From positions 1 to 5,129 of the forward strand of contig JAFWRV010000203.1 of NCBI GenBank assembly GCA_017519685.1: 5,129 nucleotides of DNA. Direction: 5' to 3'. Of this stretch, positions 1-5,129 are shown one piece after another. Position numbers and translations under genes: made by a program. Under the pieces are notes generated by a model. It searched no databases. It saw only the letters and a list, made by a program, of their open reading frames with translations, and had not been told where the DNA came from. Origin of the DNA: Clostridia bacterium. Lineage in GTDB: Bacteria; Bacillota; Clostridia; Oscillospirales; Acutalibacteraceae. The number at the start of each line of letters is the position of its first letter. Position 1 is the first letter of the stretch.

Positions 1-351
1 ACTTCGGCGTCAAATGTTGTCAATAACTGTAAAAACAGAATCGGAACTGATGCCGCTTCTCTTAAAAGCAACAGCCCTGAGAAAAAAATTGAGGAGCTGT
101 TATACAGAATAGGAATCTTATCCGATATGCTTAATAAATCCGTTTCCGGATATTTTTCCAAAAAAAAGAACAGTCTTGCCCTTGCGGCCGCCGGGCTGGA
201 CGCTTCCAGTCCCGTGACAATTCTTTCAAAAGGATATTCGGTGGTATTGAAGGATAATAAAATTGTTTCCAAAGCAGAAAACCTTTCATCCGGTGATATA
301 TTTAAATTACGGTTTTCCGACGGAGAAAAAGAATGCGAGGTACTGAAATGA
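1..351 (+). CDS. xseA: Exodeoxyribonuclease VII large subunit, C-terminal part (5' truncated by window edge)
   Basis: The reading frame is open from base 1 to the TGA at 349-351 and gives the last 116 residues of a protein that is normally about 400 long; the OB-fold and most of the nuclease domain lie outside the window. What is visible is the end of the helical region (residues about 28-62, Lys/Glu-rich) followed by the XseA C-terminal signature LDASSPVTILSKGYSVV at residues about 67-83, which corresponds to the family's L-x-x-x-SP-x-x-x-L-x-x-GYS-x-V. A beta-rich tail with a GD-I-F-K-L-R-F segment ends the protein, as is usual. XseA with several XseB copies forms cytoplasmic exonuclease VII, which degrades single-stranded DNA from both ends. 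The immediately following, overlapping xseB supports the call. An A8 tract lies at 160-167. The true start is upstream of the window. Confidence 0.93.
   Translation, partial: TSASNVVNNCKNRIGTDAASLKSNSPEKKIEELLYRIGILSDMLNKSVSGYFSKKKNSLALAAAGLDASSPVTILSKGYSVVLKDNKIVSKAENLSSGDIFKLRFSDGEKECEVLK
337..340 (+). promoter_or_regulatory. Ribosome binding site for xseB
   Basis: GAGG lies 7 nt before the ATG at 348, inside the last codons of xseA. It favours the ATG at 348 over the in-frame ATG at 333, which has no such site at the right distance and would add five residues not typical of XseB. Confidence 0.6.
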
Positions 352-554
352 GTGGAAAAATCGATTTTGAAAAGTCGTTAAGCAGACTTGAAGAAATAAC
401 TTCCGTTCTTGAAAAAGGAGAAATATCTCTTGACGAGATGATTGATTTATATACCGAGGGAACAAAGCTTGTGGCATTGTGTAACGAAAAGCTTGAAAAT
501 GCCCAGGTTAAAATTTCTGAACTTACAAGAGAAAGTACGGAAAAAAATGACTGA
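348..554 (+). CDS. xseB: Exodeoxyribonuclease VII small subunit
   Basis: This encodes 68 residues, within the usual 60-85 of XseB. The small all-helical protein binds the large subunit's helical extension and is needed for a stable exonuclease VII. The family pattern is clear: FEKSLSRLEEI near the N-terminus (about residues 7-17), then LEKGEISLDEMIDLYTEG (about 21-38), then a second helix with C-NEKLENAQ-KI. The start is the ATG at 348, which overlaps the xseA stop as ATGA and is preceded by GAGG; a start at 333 is possible but less likely. The 3' end overlaps ispA by 8 bp. The 4-bp overlap with xseA suggests coupled translation, which fits the need for an excess of small subunit. The identification is secure from sequence and context together. 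Confidence 0.95.
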   Translation: MSGKIDFEKSLSRLEEITSVLEKGEISLDEMIDLYTEGTKLVALCNEKLENAQVKISELTRESTEKND

Positions 555-1446
555 TTTTGAAATTAATCTGAAAAAATATACCGATTCTTTTAATTCGTTT
601 TTGTCCGAAAAGATGAATTATTCCGGGTTTAACGGCAGAGAGTCCGCCGGATTTGAAAAGATAGCGGACGCAATGAATTATTCACTCGGAAACGCGGGAA
701 AAAGAATCAGACCGGTTCTTGTAATGGCGTTTTGCGACGCTTGTTCAGGTAATTCCGAAACTGCGTTATATTACGCGCTTGCGGTTGAAATGATTCATAC
801 TTATTCGCTGATACATGATGATTTGCCTTGTATGGACAATGATGATTTCCGCCGCGGCAAGCCTTCAAATCATAAGGTTTACGGTTATGCAAACGCACTT
901 CTTGCGGGTGACGGTCTGCTGACAATGGCTTTTGAAATGATTATCAGGTCGGAACTTGATTATGAGAAAAACTGCGAAGCCGTCAGGGCGCTGTCGGAAG
1001 CGGCGGGCCCTTCCGGAATGGTTGCCGGTCAGGTAATGGATCTTGATAATGAAGACAGAAAGCTTACCCTTGATATCGTTCGTAAAACCGACGAGCTGAA
1101 AACCGGCGAGTTGATAAAAGCATCCTGTCTGCTCGGCTGTATAGCGGCAGGTGCAAACGATGAAATGAAACGTGCCGCTTCCGGTTACGCATATTCTCTC
1201 GGACTCGCTTTTCAGATTATAGATGATATTCTTGATGTTGTCGGTGATGAGAATACACTCGGAAAGCCGACCGGCAGCGACGAAGAGAACGACAAGTCTA
1301 CTTATGTGTCTTTAATCGGACTTGAGCAGGCAAAGAAACTTGCCCGCGAACTTACCGCCGACGCGGTTGAATACGCGGATGTTTTCGGTGATAAAGGTAA
1401 TTTTATCAGAGAACTTGCAAATAATCTTTTAAACAGGAATTATTAA
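547..1446 (+). CDS. ispA: Farnesyl diphosphate synthase (short-chain trans-polyprenyl diphosphate synthase)
   Basis: This 299-residue cytoplasmic enzyme has the full length of bacterial FPP synthases. It condenses DMAPP or GPP with IPP, giving farnesyl diphosphate for undecaprenyl and quinone precursors. Motifs seen in order: GKRIRP (51-56, IPP binding); first Asp-rich motif DDLPCMD (91-97) with RRGKPSNHK (102-110); GQVMDL (161-166); KTGELI (185-190); second Asp-rich motif FQIIDDILD (222-230); and LGKPTGSDEENDKSTY (238-253). The DDxxxxD spacing of the first motif and the Tyr at the fifth position before it (Tyr86) are known features of bacterial C15-producing enzymes, so FPP is the inferred product; a GPP or GGPP product is not excluded. 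The start is the ATG at 547. The frame extends upstream to 442, but that part only overlaps xseB and is not FPPS-like. The upstream ribosome site is poor (GGA at 539-541), so coupling to xseB is likely. dxs follows after 1 nt. Confidence 0.96.
   Translation: MTDFEINLKKYTDSFNSFLSEKMNYSGFNGRESAGFEKIADAMNYSLGNAGKRIRPVLVMAFCDACSGNSETALYYALAVEMIHTYSLIHDDLPCMDNDDFRRGKPSNHKVYGYANALLAGDGLLTMAFEMIIRSELDYEKNCEAVRALSEAAGPSGMVAGQVMDLDNEDRKLTLDIVRKTDELKTGELIKASCLLGCIAAGANDEMKRAASGYAYSLGLAFQIIDDILDVVGDENTLGKPTGSDEENDKSTYVSLIGLEQAKKLARELTADAVEYADVFGDKGNFIRELANNLLNRNY
1435..1438 (+). promoter_or_regulatory. Ribosome binding site for dxs
   Basis: AGGA lies in the last codons of ispA, 9 nt before the dxs ATG at 1448, and supports that start. 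Confidence 0.55.
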
Positions 1447-1447
1447 A

Positions 1448-3325
1448 ATGGATGATTCGGAAAATAAATACAGAATTCTGAGCGGAATTTCGAGCCCTGA
1501 CGATTTACGCAAAACCGATGAAAGCGAGCTCGGTGAACTGTGCTCCGAGATACGCGAAAAACTGATTGAAACCGTTTCGGCAAACGGCGGTCATCTCGCT
1601 TCCAATCTCGGTACTGTTGAACTGACAGTTGCGCTTCACCGCTCTTTTGATACTCCCCGTGACAAAATAATCTGGGATGTCGGCCATCAGGCATATACCC
1701 ATAAACTTCTCACCGGAAGATATAATGATTTCTCAACTCTGAGAAAAGAAGGCGGCATTTCCGGCTTCGTCAGACCCGATGAAAGCGAATATGACACTTT
1801 CTATGAGGGACATGCCGGAACTTCGGTTTCACAGGCGGCGGGAATAGCGGCTTCAAACAAAATTAAAGGTTCCAAGAATTACGCTGTTGCCGTAATCGGT
1901 GACGGCTCGTTCGGTAACGGACTTGTTTATGAGGCAATGAATTCTGCCGGAGAACAGGGCGGAAGACTCATTGTAGTCCTGAACGATAATGAAATGTCCA
2001 TAAACGAGAGTGTCGGCGGTGTGGCAAGACACCTTGCCGTTGTCCGCTCCAAGCCGGAATATTACAGATTTAAAGCAAACACAGAGAAGCTGCTTAATCA
2101 CATTCCGCTTATAGGAAGACACCTCGCGGCGTTTCTTTTCAAAATAAAAACCATTATAAAATCATACTTGTATAAAAGTTCGTTTTTTGAGGACATAGGT
2201 TTCCGTTATATCGGTCCGATAGACGGACACGATATTCCGACTCTGTGCGAGGCGTTCGATTCCGCTAAAATGGTTGACGGTCCGACCGTAGTTCATATCA
2301 ATACGGTCAAAGGAAAAGGATACGACTTTGCCGAAAAGAATCCCGATTTGTATCACGGCGTTTCCGAGTTTAATGTTTATACCGGTCAGTCATCGGCCGA
2401 CGATACAAATTACAGCGCTGAATTCGGCAGACTTTTAACGGAGTTTGCTTCCAAGGACAGGAGAATATGCGCTGTCACCGCGGCGATGATGCTCGGTACC
2501 GGTCTTGATAAATTTTTTGCCGCGTTTCCCGACAGATCATTTGATGTCGGTATTGCTGAGGAGCATGCCGTTACTTTCTGCTCCGGTCTGTCGGCGGGAG
2601 GACTTATTCCGGTATTTGCGGTTTATTCAACTTTCTTCCAGAGGTGCGTTGATCAGATTATTCATGACGGTGCGCTTCAGAGAAACAAGATGATAATCGC
2701 GGTTGACAGAGCAGGCTTTGTCGGAGAAGACGGGGAAACTCATCAGGGTATTTTTGATGTTTCTCTTGTAGAAGGGATTCCGAATACCACGGTTTATTCA
2801 CCCGCGACATATTCCGATTTATCCCGTTCTCTGTATAATGCTTTTTATAAAAATGAAAATCTCGTTATAGTTCGCTATCCGAGGGGGAGAATGCCTGAGG
2901 ATTTCGATTATGAATGCAGCGGAGACGATTGTGAAATAATCGGTGAAACGGATGCCGATACTGCCGTTGTTACTTACGGCAGGGAATTTTTTGAAGTCTG
3001 CCGCGCTTATCCCGAGCTCACGGGAAGCGGTAAAAAAATAAAAATCATTAAACTCAACAGAATTAAACCCTTACCCTCCGAAGCGATTGAAGCCGCTCTT
3101 GACTGTACCGAAGTTTATTTCTTTGAAGAAGGAACGGTCGGCGGAGGCATCGGCGAGAGATTCGGTCTGAATCTCGCTGAAAAAGAGTTTAAGGGCAGAT
3201 ATCTGCTGACAGGTATCAATGATGAGTTTGTTCCTCACGCAAGTGTCTGTTCATTGATTTCAAAATATAAACTTGACAGTAAAAGTATAATTAAAATTGT
3301 TTCGGAGAGTAATTCCGATGAGTGA
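1448..3325 (+). CDS. dxs: 1-deoxy-D-xylulose-5-phosphate synthase
   Basis: This encodes 625 residues, matching the usual length of about 620. The enzyme is cytoplasmic and thiamine-diphosphate dependent: it joins pyruvate and glyceraldehyde 3-phosphate, releasing CO2, to make DXP for the MEP isoprenoid pathway (and usually thiamine and pyridoxal). Seen in order: GGHLASNLG with His49; DVGHQAYTHKLLTGR with His80; GHAGTS (121-126); ThDP/Mg motif starting GDG (151-153) and ending LNDNEMSIN (178-186); YIGPIDGHD (254-262); the pyrimidine domain with TAAMMLGTGLDKF and GIAEEHAVTF, whose Glu371 matches the catalytic Glu370 of E. coli; YSTFFQR (Tyr393, Arg399); EDGETHQG (Asp428, His432); RYPRG (Arg479); and a transketolase C-terminal domain. 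The E. coli residues for catalysis and substrate phosphate binding are thus all present, separating it from transketolase. The segment GDGSFGNG differs from the commoner GDGALTGG. The gene starts 1 nt after ispA with AGGA 9 nt upstream, and its 3' end overlaps tlyA by 8 bp. Confidence 0.97.
   Translation: MDDSENKYRILSGISSPDDLRKTDESELGELCSEIREKLIETVSANGGHLASNLGTVELTVALHRSFDTPRDKIIWDVGHQAYTHKLLTGRYNDFSTLRKEGGISGFVRPDESEYDTFYEGHAGTSVSQAAGIAASNKIKGSKNYAVAVIGDGSFGNGLVYEAMNSAGEQGGRLIVVLNDNEMSINESVGGVARHLAVVRSKPEYYRFKANTEKLLNHIPLIGRHLAAFLFKIKTIIKSYLYKSSFFEDIGFRYIGPIDGHDIPTLCEAFDSAKMVDGPTVVHINTVKGKGYDFAEKNPDLYHGVSEFNVYTGQSSADDTNYSAEFGRLLTEFASKDRRICAVTAAMMLGTGLDKFFAAFPDRSFDVGIAEEHAVTFCSGLSAGGLIPVFAVYSTFFQRCVDQIIHDGALQRNKMIIAVDRAGFVGEDGETHQGIFDVSLVEGIPNTTVYSPATYSDLSRSLYNAFYKNENLVIVRYPRGRMPEDFDYECSGDDCEIIGETDADTAVVTYGREFFEVCRAYPELTGSGKKIKIIKLNRIKPLPSEAIEAALDCTEVYFFEEGTVGGGIGERFGLNLAEKEFKGRYLLTGINDEFVPHASVCSLISKYKLDSKSIIKIVSESNSDE
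3304..3309 (+). promoter_or_regulatory. Ribosome binding site for tlyA
   Basis: GGAGAG lies 8 nt before the ATG at 3318, inside the end of dxs. It decides against the in-frame ATG at 3297, which lies upstream of this site. Confidence 0.65.
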
Positions 3326-4124
3326 AAAAAAACGTCTTGATATAGCCGTTTATGAAATGGGGCTTGCGGAAACCCGTGAAAAAGCAAAAGCACTGATTAT
3401 GGCCGGCTCTGTTTATGTAAACGGAATGAAAGAAACCAAAAGCAGACTTTCGGTTAAAGATACAGATTCAATTGAAGTCCGCGGCGCCGTCAATCCTTAT
3501 GTCAGCAGGGGAGGACTTAAACTTGAAAAAGCGATGAAGTCTTTTCCTGTTAATCTTGAAGGCGCTGTATGTATGGATATAGGCGCTTCAACGGGCGGGT
3601 TTACAGACTGTATGCTTCAGAACGGAGCGAAAAAAGTCTATTCTATTGATGTCGGTTACGGGCAGCTCGCGTGGAAACTGAGAACAGATGAACGCGTTGT
3701 AAATCTTGAGAGAACCAACTTCAGATACGTGACAGAGGAGCAGGTTCCCGAAAAAATAGATTTCGCGTCAGTCGATGTTTCTTTTATTTCCCTGAAACAT
3801 ATTTTACCGGTTATGAGGAATCTTCTTAAAGACAGCGGCGAAAGTGTCTGCCTTATCAAGCCTCAGTTTGAAGCGGGACGTGAAAATATAGGAAAAAAGG
3901 GCGTAGTTCGTGATTTAACGGTTCATAAGTCCGTTATCGTAGATATAACTTCTTTTGCTTATGAAAACGGATTTGATGTCTGCGGACTTGATTTTTCACC
4001 TGTAAAAGGTCCTGAGGGAAATATTGAATATCTGATGTATATCAGAAAATCATCCAATCCTGTTTTTGCAGAAAATATTGATATTGACGAAACTGTTGAA
4101 AAATCTCATAATACACTCAATTGA
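3318..4124 (+). CDS. tlyA: TlyA-family rRNA 2'-O-methyltransferase (S4 domain plus FtsJ-like domain)
   Basis: This 268-residue protein has the usual TlyA length and domain order. Residues about 6-65 form an S4 RNA-binding domain (RLDIAVYEMGLAETREKAK, then AGSVYVNG). Next comes the linker NPYVSRGGLKL and a Rossmann methyltransferase domain with SAM motif MDIGASTGGFTDCML (86-100) and DVGYGQLAWKLR (111-122). Lys68, Asp153, Lys181 (IKPQFEAGR) and Glu237 (GPEGNIEYL) fall one position from the K-D-K-E catalytic tetrad of the mycobacterial protein (69/154/182/238). TlyA methylates ribose 2'-OH groups, C1409 of 16S and in some species C1920 of 23S rRNA; loss gives capreomycin resistance in mycobacteria. 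The old name hemolysin A is misleading. Which rRNA is targeted here is not visible. The start is the ATG at 3318, overlapping dxs by 8 bp; a start at 3297 would add seven residues. The last ~25 residues are a variable tail. Confidence 0.95.
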   Translation: MSEKKRLDIAVYEMGLAETREKAKALIMAGSVYVNGMKETKSRLSVKDTDSIEVRGAVNPYVSRGGLKLEKAMKSFPVNLEGAVCMDIGASTGGFTDCMLQNGAKKVYSIDVGYGQLAWKLRTDERVVNLERTNFRYVTEEQVPEKIDFASVDVSFISLKHILPVMRNLLKDSGESVCLIKPQFEAGRENIGKKGVVRDLTVHKSVIVDITSFAYENGFDVCGLDFSPVKGPEGNIEYLMYIRKSSNPVFAENIDIDETVEKSHNTLN

Positions 4125-4129
4125 AGGTG
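4124..4129 (+). promoter_or_regulatory. Ribosome binding site for nadK
   Basis: AAGGTG, overlapping the last base of the tlyA stop, lies 5 nt before the ATG at 4135. It favours this start over the in-frame ATG at 4066, which lies inside tlyA and would add 23 residues unlike NAD kinase. Confidence 0.6.
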
Positions 4130-4134
4130 TTAAA

Positions 4135-4983
4135 ATGTTGACGGTGGTTTTACCGAATCTCTCCGGCAGCGAGGCAATAAATCTGACAAAAAAAATCTGC
4201 TCCACTCTGAGTTCGCTCGGCGCCGATTATTATCTGACTGAAGAAGCGTCGGACAAACTCGGAATAAAGAATACTGTCGGAATTGATTATCAGACTGCTC
4301 TTTCATCGTGTGACGCCGTTATTGCAGTCGGCGGGGACGGCTCGATTATTCACGCTGCGAAGGAAGCAATCAATTATTCAAAACCTGTCCTCGGAATAAA
4401 TGCGGGCCGGCTTGCTTTTATGGCAGGTCTTGAAAGCGATGAAATTGAATTGCTTTCGCGGCTTATCAATAAAGATTATAAAATTGACAGCCGCTTTATG
4501 CTGAAGATGACTATATATGACGCCGACGGCAATGAAACATCCGATTACGCGCTTAATGAATGCTTTATAACCAATGAAGAAAAGCAGAGAATGTCCGCGA
4601 TAAATATCGCTTTGAACGGCAACATATTTAATTCATATCTTTGCGACGGTATAATTCTTGCGACTCCGACAGGCTCCACGGCTTACTCTCTTTCCGCAGG
4701 CGGACCTGTTGTCGATCCGCTGCTTGAAAGTATTCTGTTTACTCCCGTCTGTCCTCATTCGCTTGTCGGCAGGTCAATCATCTTCAGGCCTGACGATGTT
4801 TTGACGGTTTTCTCCGCGGAGGGTGTTAATCTTTATTGCTCCAATGACGGAGGCAAACCTTTCTTTATCGGAAATAACAGTAAAGTGGTTGTCTCAAGAG
4901 CCGACTGTACCGCTGATTTTATACGAATCAAATCTGATAATTTTATTGACATTCTTTATAAAAAACTTGCACAGAGAAGATGA
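4135..4983 (+). CDS. nadK: NAD kinase (ATP/polyphosphate-dependent NAD+ 2'-kinase)
   Basis: This 282-residue cytoplasmic enzyme, normal in length for bacterial NAD kinases, phosphorylates NAD+ to NADP+. Motifs in order: IAVGGDGSIIHAA with GGDGS at 66-70 (Asp68 is the presumed catalytic/Mg residue); LGINAGRLAFMA (86-97), equivalent to the NxGxLGFL motif; ALNECFIT (139-146) with the NE pair that binds NAD; CDGIILATPTGSTAYSLSAG (170-189), the family's strongest signature; and TPVCPHSLVGRSIIF (203-217). GGDGS replaces the commoner GGDGT, RLAFM replaces the usual LGFL, and Cys170 stands where Gly or Ala is more usual before DG. The fold-defining motifs are otherwise intact, so the enzyme is expected to be active. 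The start is the ATG at 4135 with AAGGTG 5 nt before it, 10 nt after tlyA. This position, between tlyA and argR, is common in Clostridia. Confidence 0.96.
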   Translation: MLTVVLPNLSGSEAINLTKKICSTLSSLGADYYLTEEASDKLGIKNTVGIDYQTALSSCDAVIAVGGDGSIIHAAKEAINYSKPVLGINAGRLAFMAGLESDEIELLSRLINKDYKIDSRFMLKMTIYDADGNETSDYALNECFITNEEKQRMSAINIALNGNIFNSYLCDGIILATPTGSTAYSLSAGGPVVDPLLESILFTPVCPHSLVGRSIIFRPDDVLTVFSAEGVNLYCSNDGGKPFFIGNNSKVVVSRADCTADFIRIKSDNFIDILYKKLAQRR

Positions 4984-4990
4984 AAGGAAG
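4984..4990 (+). promoter_or_regulatory. Ribosome binding site for argR
   Basis: AAGGAAG, directly after the nadK stop codon, is a strong Shine-Dalgarno match 6 nt before a TTG codon at 4997. It fixes the non-ATG start of argR, as no in-frame ATG or GTG exists nearby. Confidence 0.75.
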
Positions 4991-4996
4991 ATTGCT

Positions 4997-5129
4997 TTGA
5001 AAAAGAACAGACATGAGGCGATCCTCAGAATAATCGAAACAAACTGCATTTCAACCCAGACGGAACTTCTTGATAAACTTAATGAAGAAGGTTACTGCAC
5101 CACACAGGCAACTGTTTCAAGAGATATCA
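4997..5129 (+). CDS. argR: Arginine repressor ArgR/AhrC, N-terminal part (3' truncated by window edge)
   Basis: The first 44 codons are present before the window ends in mid-codon; the full protein is normally about 150 residues. The visible part is the winged-helix DNA-binding domain: KKNRHEAILRIIE at the N-terminus, STQTELLDKLNEEGY, and the ArgR recognition-helix signature TTQATVSRDI (35-44), whose Ser-Arg pair contacts operator DNA in characterised homologues. The arginine-binding and hexamerisation domain is outside the window. ArgR senses L-arginine and controls arginine biosynthesis and catabolism genes. The start is TTG at 4997, read as Met, with AAGGAAG 6 nt upstream; the resulting MKKNRH fits family N-termini. 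An in-frame ATT at 4991 is a much less likely start. The gene lies 13 nt after nadK with no room for its own standard promoter outside nadK, so it is probably expressed from the operon. recN would be the expected next gene, which cannot be checked here. Confidence 0.92.
   Translation, partial: MKKNRHEAILRIIETNCISTQTELLDKLNEEGYCTTQATVSRDI

Noticed and set aside
707..2356. Open frames on the minus strand opposite ispA and dxs (707-925, 1443-1694, 1505-1702, 1853-2122, 2162-2356)
   Set aside because: They lie opposite strongly conserved coding sequence, encode low-plausibility proteins without recognisable motifs, and have no supporting ribosome sites that I could see; they are shadows.
2505..2693. 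Plus-strand open frame inside dxs
   Set aside because: It overlaps the conserved catalytic region of Dxs in another frame and has no recognisable domain.
3273..3291. Perfect TTGACA (3273-3278) and TATAAT (3286-3291) near the end of dxs, as a possible internal promoter for tlyA
   Set aside because: The spacer is only 7 nt, far from the 16-18 nt needed. TATAAT has no acceptable -35 at the right distance and no TGn extension, and 3296-3301 is a poor -10 for this TTGACA. Both lie in Dxs coding sequence that is AT-rich by Lys/Ile codons. 5'-end mapping would settle it.
3656..3859. Minus-strand open frame inside tlyA
   Set aside because: It lies opposite the conserved methyltransferase domain, with no recognisable motif.
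3318..4124. Reading TlyA as a pore-forming hemolysin
   Set aside because: The S4 plus FtsJ-like architecture with the K-D-K-E tetrad marks an rRNA methyltransferase, and no signal peptide or membrane segment is visible.
4484..4517. TTGACA followed by TATATA inside nadK
   Set aside because: The spacer is 22 nt, and the segment encodes conserved NadK sequence.
4946..4951. TTGACA near the end of nadK, as a possible argR promoter
   Set aside because: The sequence at the proper -10 distance (around 4969-4974) is GC-containing and unlike TATAAT, and TTTATA at 4955-4960 is too close.
4984..4996. Possible terminator or ARG-box operator between nadK and argR
   Set aside because: The gap is 13 nt and is filled by the ribosome site; there is no inverted repeat, T-run or ARG-box palindrome.

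Overview
The window is a compact, entirely forward-strand stretch of bacterial housekeeping genes in the order xseA (3' end) - xseB - ispA - dxs - tlyA - nadK - argR (5' start). This order is familiar from Firmicutes, especially Clostridia, where recN usually follows argR. Base composition looks moderate (roughly low-to-mid 40s % GC by eye). Together with AGGA-type ribosome binding sites and a TTG start, this suggests a clostridial, possibly gut-associated, bacterium. The species cannot be named from the sequence.

Layout: positions 1-351 are the C-terminal end of the exonuclease VII large subunit, and xseB (small subunit) overlaps it by 4 bp. ispA, a farnesyl diphosphate synthase, starts inside the last codons of xseB (8 bp overlap). 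dxs follows after 1 nt. tlyA, an S4-domain FtsJ-like rRNA 2'-O-methyltransferase, overlaps dxs by 8 bp. nadK (NAD kinase) follows after 10 nt. argR (arginine repressor) starts 13 nt later with TTG and runs off the right edge. No gap is longer than 13 nt. I see no terminator, convincing promoter, RNA gene, mobile element, CRISPR array or repeat array.

How the genes fit together: xseA and xseB make one nuclease. dxs makes 1-deoxy-D-xylulose 5-phosphate, the entry to the MEP isoprenoid pathway, and ispA condenses the resulting C5 units to farnesyl diphosphate. nadK supplies NADP(H), which the MEP pathway's reductoisomerase uses, although NADP has many other uses. tlyA modifies ribosomal RNA and argR regulates arginine metabolism. 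The tight spacing and repeated start/stop overlaps indicate co-transcription and probably translational coupling.

I found no previously undescribed system. Every base is accounted for by conserved genes. The findings below are modest: motif variants in NadK and Dxs, two overlaps of the same ATGANTGA form, a weak ispA ribosome binding site, a TTG start, and A8 tracts in three genes.
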